Shown here: in pieces, positions 61,432 through 64,000 of the stretch
Layout of the letters: every line of letters begins with the position of its first letter
Numbering within the stretch: position 1 is the first letter of the stretch
Assembly: GCF_003418935.1 (NCBI RefSeq)
Contig: NZ_QVMT01000004.1
Location: 372,282-436,281, forward strand
Length of the DNA stretch: 64,000 nucleotides
From: Emticicia sp. C21
GTDB lineage: Bacteria > Bacteroidota > Bacteroidia > Cytophagales > Spirosomataceae
Direction: 5' to 3'
The notes under the pieces: model-generated
What the model was told of the DNA's origin: nothing
Database searches by the model: none
Seen by the model: the letters and a program-made list of their open reading frames with translations, nothing else
Program-made: the position numbers and the translations under genes

Positions 61432-61770
61432 CTATTGTTGTTTTAAATCAAAAATTTTGTCCATAAACAGCCATTTTTCACCGGGTTTTGCCATAGGCAG
61501 AGCCTGCTGGTATTTCCACATCAGATTTTCCCATTCCTGCACTTTCGGATTATTGGCATCCATTTCTGACTTCCGTTCAAATGAAAAATCGTCTTCGGTT
61601 TCCATAATCATAAACAGCCTATTACCGATACGATAAATCTCCATACCTGAAATGCCTGCCGAAGTAATGCTCTCGGCTATCTCAGGACGAATTTTCTCAT
61701 GGTACTTTTCGTATTCAGCTATCATTGCTGCATCGTCTACTAAATCTAATGCCAGACAATATTTTTTCAT
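61432..61770 (-). CDS. L-rhamnose/L-fucose mutarotase (DUF718 family)
   Basis: The 112-residue protein contains LDLVDDAAMIAEYEKYHEKIRPEI, with the conserved Tyr-His and R-P-E of L-rhamnose mutarotases, and GMEIYRIGNRLFMIMETEDDFSFERK and NPKVQEWENLMWKYQQALP cut at WENLMWKYQQALP. It interconverts alpha and beta pyranose anomers, speeding entry into catabolism. It lies 3 bp downstream of the SDR gene. In Campylobacter jejuni a DUF718 protein of this type serves L-fucose, so fucose is as likely here as rhamnose. Confidence 0.9.
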   Translation of the reverse strand: MKKYCLALDLVDDAAMIAEYEKYHEKIRPEIAESITSAGISGMEIYRIGNRLFMIMETEDDFSFERKSEMDANNPKVQEWENLMWKYQQALPMAKPGEKWLFMDKIFDLKQQ

Positions 61771-61773
61771 AAC

Positions 61774-62547
61774 TTAAATTAGAGCTCTGTCTAAATGTAC
61801 ATATCCCCCATCTACATGAATCAACTGACCAGTGGTATGGCTCGAACGCTCAGAAAGCAGGAAAACAACCATATTGGCGATTTCCTCGGCAGTTGTCATA
61901 CGGTTACCTAAAGGTATTTTCTCAGTAATCTTCTGCAAAGTTTCGTCCGGATTTGGCAGGGTCTTAATCCATTTATCATACAAAGGTGTATAACATTCTG
62001 CCACTATCACTGCATTTACACGAATCCCATATTTCAATAACTCCACAGCCCATTCCCGGGTTAAGGCATTGCGACCACCATTAGCAGCAGCGTAGGCTGA
62101 TGTCCCCCCTTGTCCTGTTTCGGCAGTTTTTGAGCCTATGTTTACGATGCTTCCTTTGCTTTTCTTCAATTCAGGCAAAGCATAATGCGCTATCAGGTAA
62201 TAATGCACCAGGTTTTTATGCAAAGAAGCCATAAAAGCTTCATAGCTACCATTTTCCAAATTTACGCCATCATTTACTCCGGCATTATTTACCAATCCAT
62301 CAATTCGACCGTACTTTGCTACTACCTGTTCTACAGCTCTGCGGCATCCTTCAGGGTCGCTCAATTCTGCTGCTACTTGAAAACCATTGCCACCGATAGT
62401 CTCTAAAGTTTTTTCGTTATCGGTCTCGTTTCTACCAATAATCACAGGAATTGCTCCTTCGTTTGCCAATGCTCTCACAATGCCCTCGCCAATACCCTTA
62501 GCACCACCTGTAACGATGATTATCTTATCACTTAAATTCAAGTTCAT
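61774..62547 (-). CDS. SDR-family dehydrogenase of the deoxysugar operon, YAAAN in place of YxxxK
   Basis: From the ATG at 62547 the protein has 257 residues and opens MNLNLSDKIIIVTGGAKGIG. NNAGVNDGVNLENG and VNIGSKTAETGQGGTSAYAAANGGRNALTREW (cut at SAYAAANGGRNALTREW) resemble the FucX/L-fucose dehydrogenase group. The catalytic Tyr is present but the Lys of YxxxK is Asn (codon AAT). The start lies 1 bp after the stop of the FAH gene, so coupling is tight. Likely role: oxidation of L-fucose or of its keto-deoxy acid. An upstream start at 62592 would overlap the FAH gene by 44 bp. Confidence 0.88.
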   Translation of the reverse strand: MNLNLSDKIIIVTGGAKGIGEGIVRALANEGAIPVIIGRNETDNEKTLETIGGNGFQVAAELSDPEGCRRAVEQVVAKYGRIDGLVNNAGVNDGVNLENGSYEAFMASLHKNLVHYYLIAHYALPELKKSKGSIVNIGSKTAETGQGGTSAYAAANGGRNALTREWAVELLKYGIRVNAVIVAECYTPLYDKWIKTLPNPDETLQKITEKIPLGNRMTTAEEIANMVVFLLSERSSHTTGQLIHVDGGYVHLDRALI

Positions 62548-62548
62548 A

Positions 62549-63412
62549 TTATTCAGCTTTTTTATAAGCAACTGCCGTTTGTCTTTGTACACCTAATCCG
62601 TCGATACCAAGCTCTACTACATCGCCTGCATTCAAATAACGAGGAGGTTTAAAGCCCAGACCTACACCAAATGGTGTACCTGTAGAAATTACATCACCCG
62701 GCAGTAAAGTCATGAACTGGCTCAGGTAATGAATCAGGAAAGGAACTTTAAAAATCATATCGTCAGTATTAGAGTTTTGCAGTTTTTCTCCGTTTACTGT
62801 CAACCACAAAGGTAGATTGTTTGGATTTTCGATTTCATCTTTAGTAGCCATGAAAGGTCCAAGTGGAGCAAACGTATCACAGCTTTTACCTTTTACCCAT
62901 TGTCCGCCGCGCTCTATCTGAAACTCTCTTTCTGAATAATCGTTGTGTAAAGCGTATCCTGCCACATAATCCATCGCCTCTTCCTCTGATACATAAGATG
63001 TTTTTTTGCCTATCACTATGGCCAACTCCACTTCCCAATCTGTTTTTACAGAATTTTTAGGGATTATTACATTATCAAAAGGGCCGCAAAGGGCAGTGGT
63101 AGATTTGAAGAAAATAATCGGTTCTTTCGGAATCGGTGCATTGGTTTCTTCCGCATGTTTGGCATAATTTAAACCGATACAAACGATTTTAGACGGACGT
63201 GCAATACATGAGCCCAGTCTTGCTTCAACAGGTACTTTAGGGCAGCTATCTGCATTGGTTTCTACCCATGCAGCCAGGCGAGCCAGACCATCAGTAGCAA
63301 AGAATTTTTCTGTATAATCTTCTCCAAAAGCCGAAACATCTATGCGCGTGCCATCTAATAGTTCAACGGCCGGTTTTTCTTGTTCAAACTCACCAAATCT
63401 TAGTAATCTCAT
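62549..63412 (-). CDS. FAH-family hydrolase (2,4-diketo-3-deoxy-sugar acid type)
   Basis: The 287-residue protein has the fumarylacetoacetate-hydrolase fold: KIVCIGLNYAKHAEET, EPIIFFKSTTALCGPFDNVI cut at IIFFKSTTAL, KTDWEVELAIVIGKK (metal Glu pair), HNDYSEREFQ, WVKGKSCDTFAPLGPF and DVISTGTPFGVGLGF. Family members in non-phosphorylative L-fucose and L-rhamnose pathways split 2,4-diketo-3-deoxy acids to pyruvate and lactate. It lies between the UxaA-like gene (40 bp) and the SDR gene (1 bp). I infer the cleavage step. Confidence 0.9.
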   Translation of the reverse strand: MRLLRFGEFEQEKPAVELLDGTRIDVSAFGEDYTEKFFATDGLARLAAWVETNADSCPKVPVEARLGSCIARPSKIVCIGLNYAKHAEETNAPIPKEPIIFFKSTTALCGPFDNVIIPKNSVKTDWEVELAIVIGKKTSYVSEEEAMDYVAGYALHNDYSEREFQIERGGQWVKGKSCDTFAPLGPFMATKDEIENPNNLPLWLTVNGEKLQNSNTDDMIFKVPFLIHYLSQFMTLLPGDVISTGTPFGVGLGFKPPRYLNAGDVVELGIDGLGVQRQTAVAYKKAE

Positions 63413-63452
63413 ATCTCTATTTTTATCTGAATGGTCGAATAATTATTTTTCA

Positions 63453-64000
63453 CTATAAATTTACACCTCTTTTCCAGGGCATGAAATCATCCTGGCCTAA
63501 TTCCTGTGCTTTAGTCAGGATTTCTCCACTGGCTAAACTGATGCAATATTCTAATAAATCTTCTGCCGTTTGCTCAATAGTTTTTTCTCCGGTAATGATT
63601 TCACCACAACTAAAATCGATAATATCAGGCATTCTCTGAGCCAGTTGTGTATTGGTTGAAACTTTTACTACCGGACAAATAGGGTTACCCGTTGGTGTGC
63701 CCAAACCTGTAGTAAAAAGTATTATCGTTGTCCCTGAAGCGGCTTTACCTGTAGTAGCTAATACATCATTGCCTGGTGTACAAACCAAATGTAAGCCCGG
63801 TCCTTTAGCCAATTCTGTATAGTTCAATACATCAACAATTGGTGCGGTCCCCCCTTTTTTAGCTGCTCCTGCTGATTTGATGGCATCGGTAATCAAACCA
63901 TCTTTAATATTTCCTGCTGATGGGTTCATATCAAAACCTGCACCTACTGCTTCGGCTTTAGCTGCATAGTCCCGCATCAGGTATTCAAATTTCTCTGCTT
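63453..64000 (-). CDS. UxaA-family (altronate/fuconate-type) dehydratase, C-terminal part
   Basis: The frame is open to the right edge and reads [19 protein letters not shown] into [20 protein letters not shown], so the N-terminus is outside. [59 protein letters not shown] and [16 protein letters not shown] match the C-terminal domain of altronate/galactarate dehydratases, including the cysteine that can hold metal. In the operon it would dehydrate the aldonic acid (L-fuconate type) to the 2-keto-3-deoxy acid. It lies 40 bp upstream of the FAH gene. Confidence 0.9.
   Translation of the reverse strand, partial: AEKFEYLMRDYAAKAEAVGAGFDMNPSAGNIKDGLITDAIKSAGAAKKGGTAPIVDVLNYTELAKGPGLHLVCTPGNDVLATTGKAASGTTIILFTTGLGTPTGNPICPVVKVSTNTQLAQRMPDIIDFSCGEIITGEKTIEQTAEDLLEYCISLASGEILTKAQELGQDDFMPWKRGVNL

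Overview
The window looks like chromosomal DNA of a free-living, polysaccharide-degrading Bacteroidota, most likely a Cytophagales member (Spirosomataceae-like). The clues are candidate promoters of the Bacteroidota type (TAnnTTTG, once with a TTTG box 20 bp upstream), few Shine-Dalgarno sites, a 3-coathanger-type C-terminus, a type IX-like C-terminal domain, a DUF1573 protein, one-chain fused E1 2-oxoacid dehydrogenase, PorT-type outer membrane proteins and many exported lipoproteins. Genus is not determinable from sequence reading alone. I see no prophage, CRISPR array, intact insertion sequence or rRNA.

Layout. 1-3100: end of a heparinase II/III-like secreted protein, then a DGPF/YCII protein and its ECF42-type sigma factor. 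3100-8120 (minus strand): housekeeping genes nusG, secE, tRNA-Trp, tyrS, an outer membrane barrel, queA and a membrane protein. 8300-14230 (plus): two overlapping lipoprotein genes, a cobalamin adenosyltransferase and purH. 14230-17310 (minus): a paired REP-like palindromic element, gmk, an ECF sigma/anti-sigma pair and a membrane-anchored winged-helix regulator. 17450-20610: exported proteins (including YceI and a trypsin-like protease) and an SDR. 20600-28930: a flavin amine oxidase, then an AraC regulator divergent from a sugar epimerase, a Gfo/Idh/MocA oxidoreductase and a 1229-residue ThuA/dehydrogenase/CARDB/azurin fusion, which probably form one carbohydrate oxidation cassette.

28930-37500: small genes, pdxJ, an exported acidic protein, and a minus-strand cluster of ATP-grasp ligase, glutamine-synthetase-like ligase, GntP-type permease and sulfite-oxidase-like enzyme whose joint job I cannot name. 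37780-50010: fused E1 dehydrogenase, LuxR regulator, ArnT-like glycosyltransferase, VOC protein, coaX, nadC, secreted FAD oxidoreductase, bestrophin and a CPA1 antiporter. 50010-51700 is a gene-poor, very AT-rich scar with a tRNA-like fragment, a beta-lactamase-type remnant and repeated hairpins.

51700-64000: GH78 alpha-L-rhamnosidase, a TPR/HTH membrane regulator, an exported protein, a peptidase-propeller-barrel outer membrane protein, a sulfatase, and the 3' part of a deoxysugar operon (UxaA-like dehydratase, FAH-family hydrolase, SDR, L-rhamnose/L-fucose mutarotase). Together the right end points to release of 6-deoxysugars from sulfated or rhamnose/fucose-containing glycans and their non-phosphorylative breakdown.

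All calls come from reading the sequence and from recall of protein families; no database search was run.
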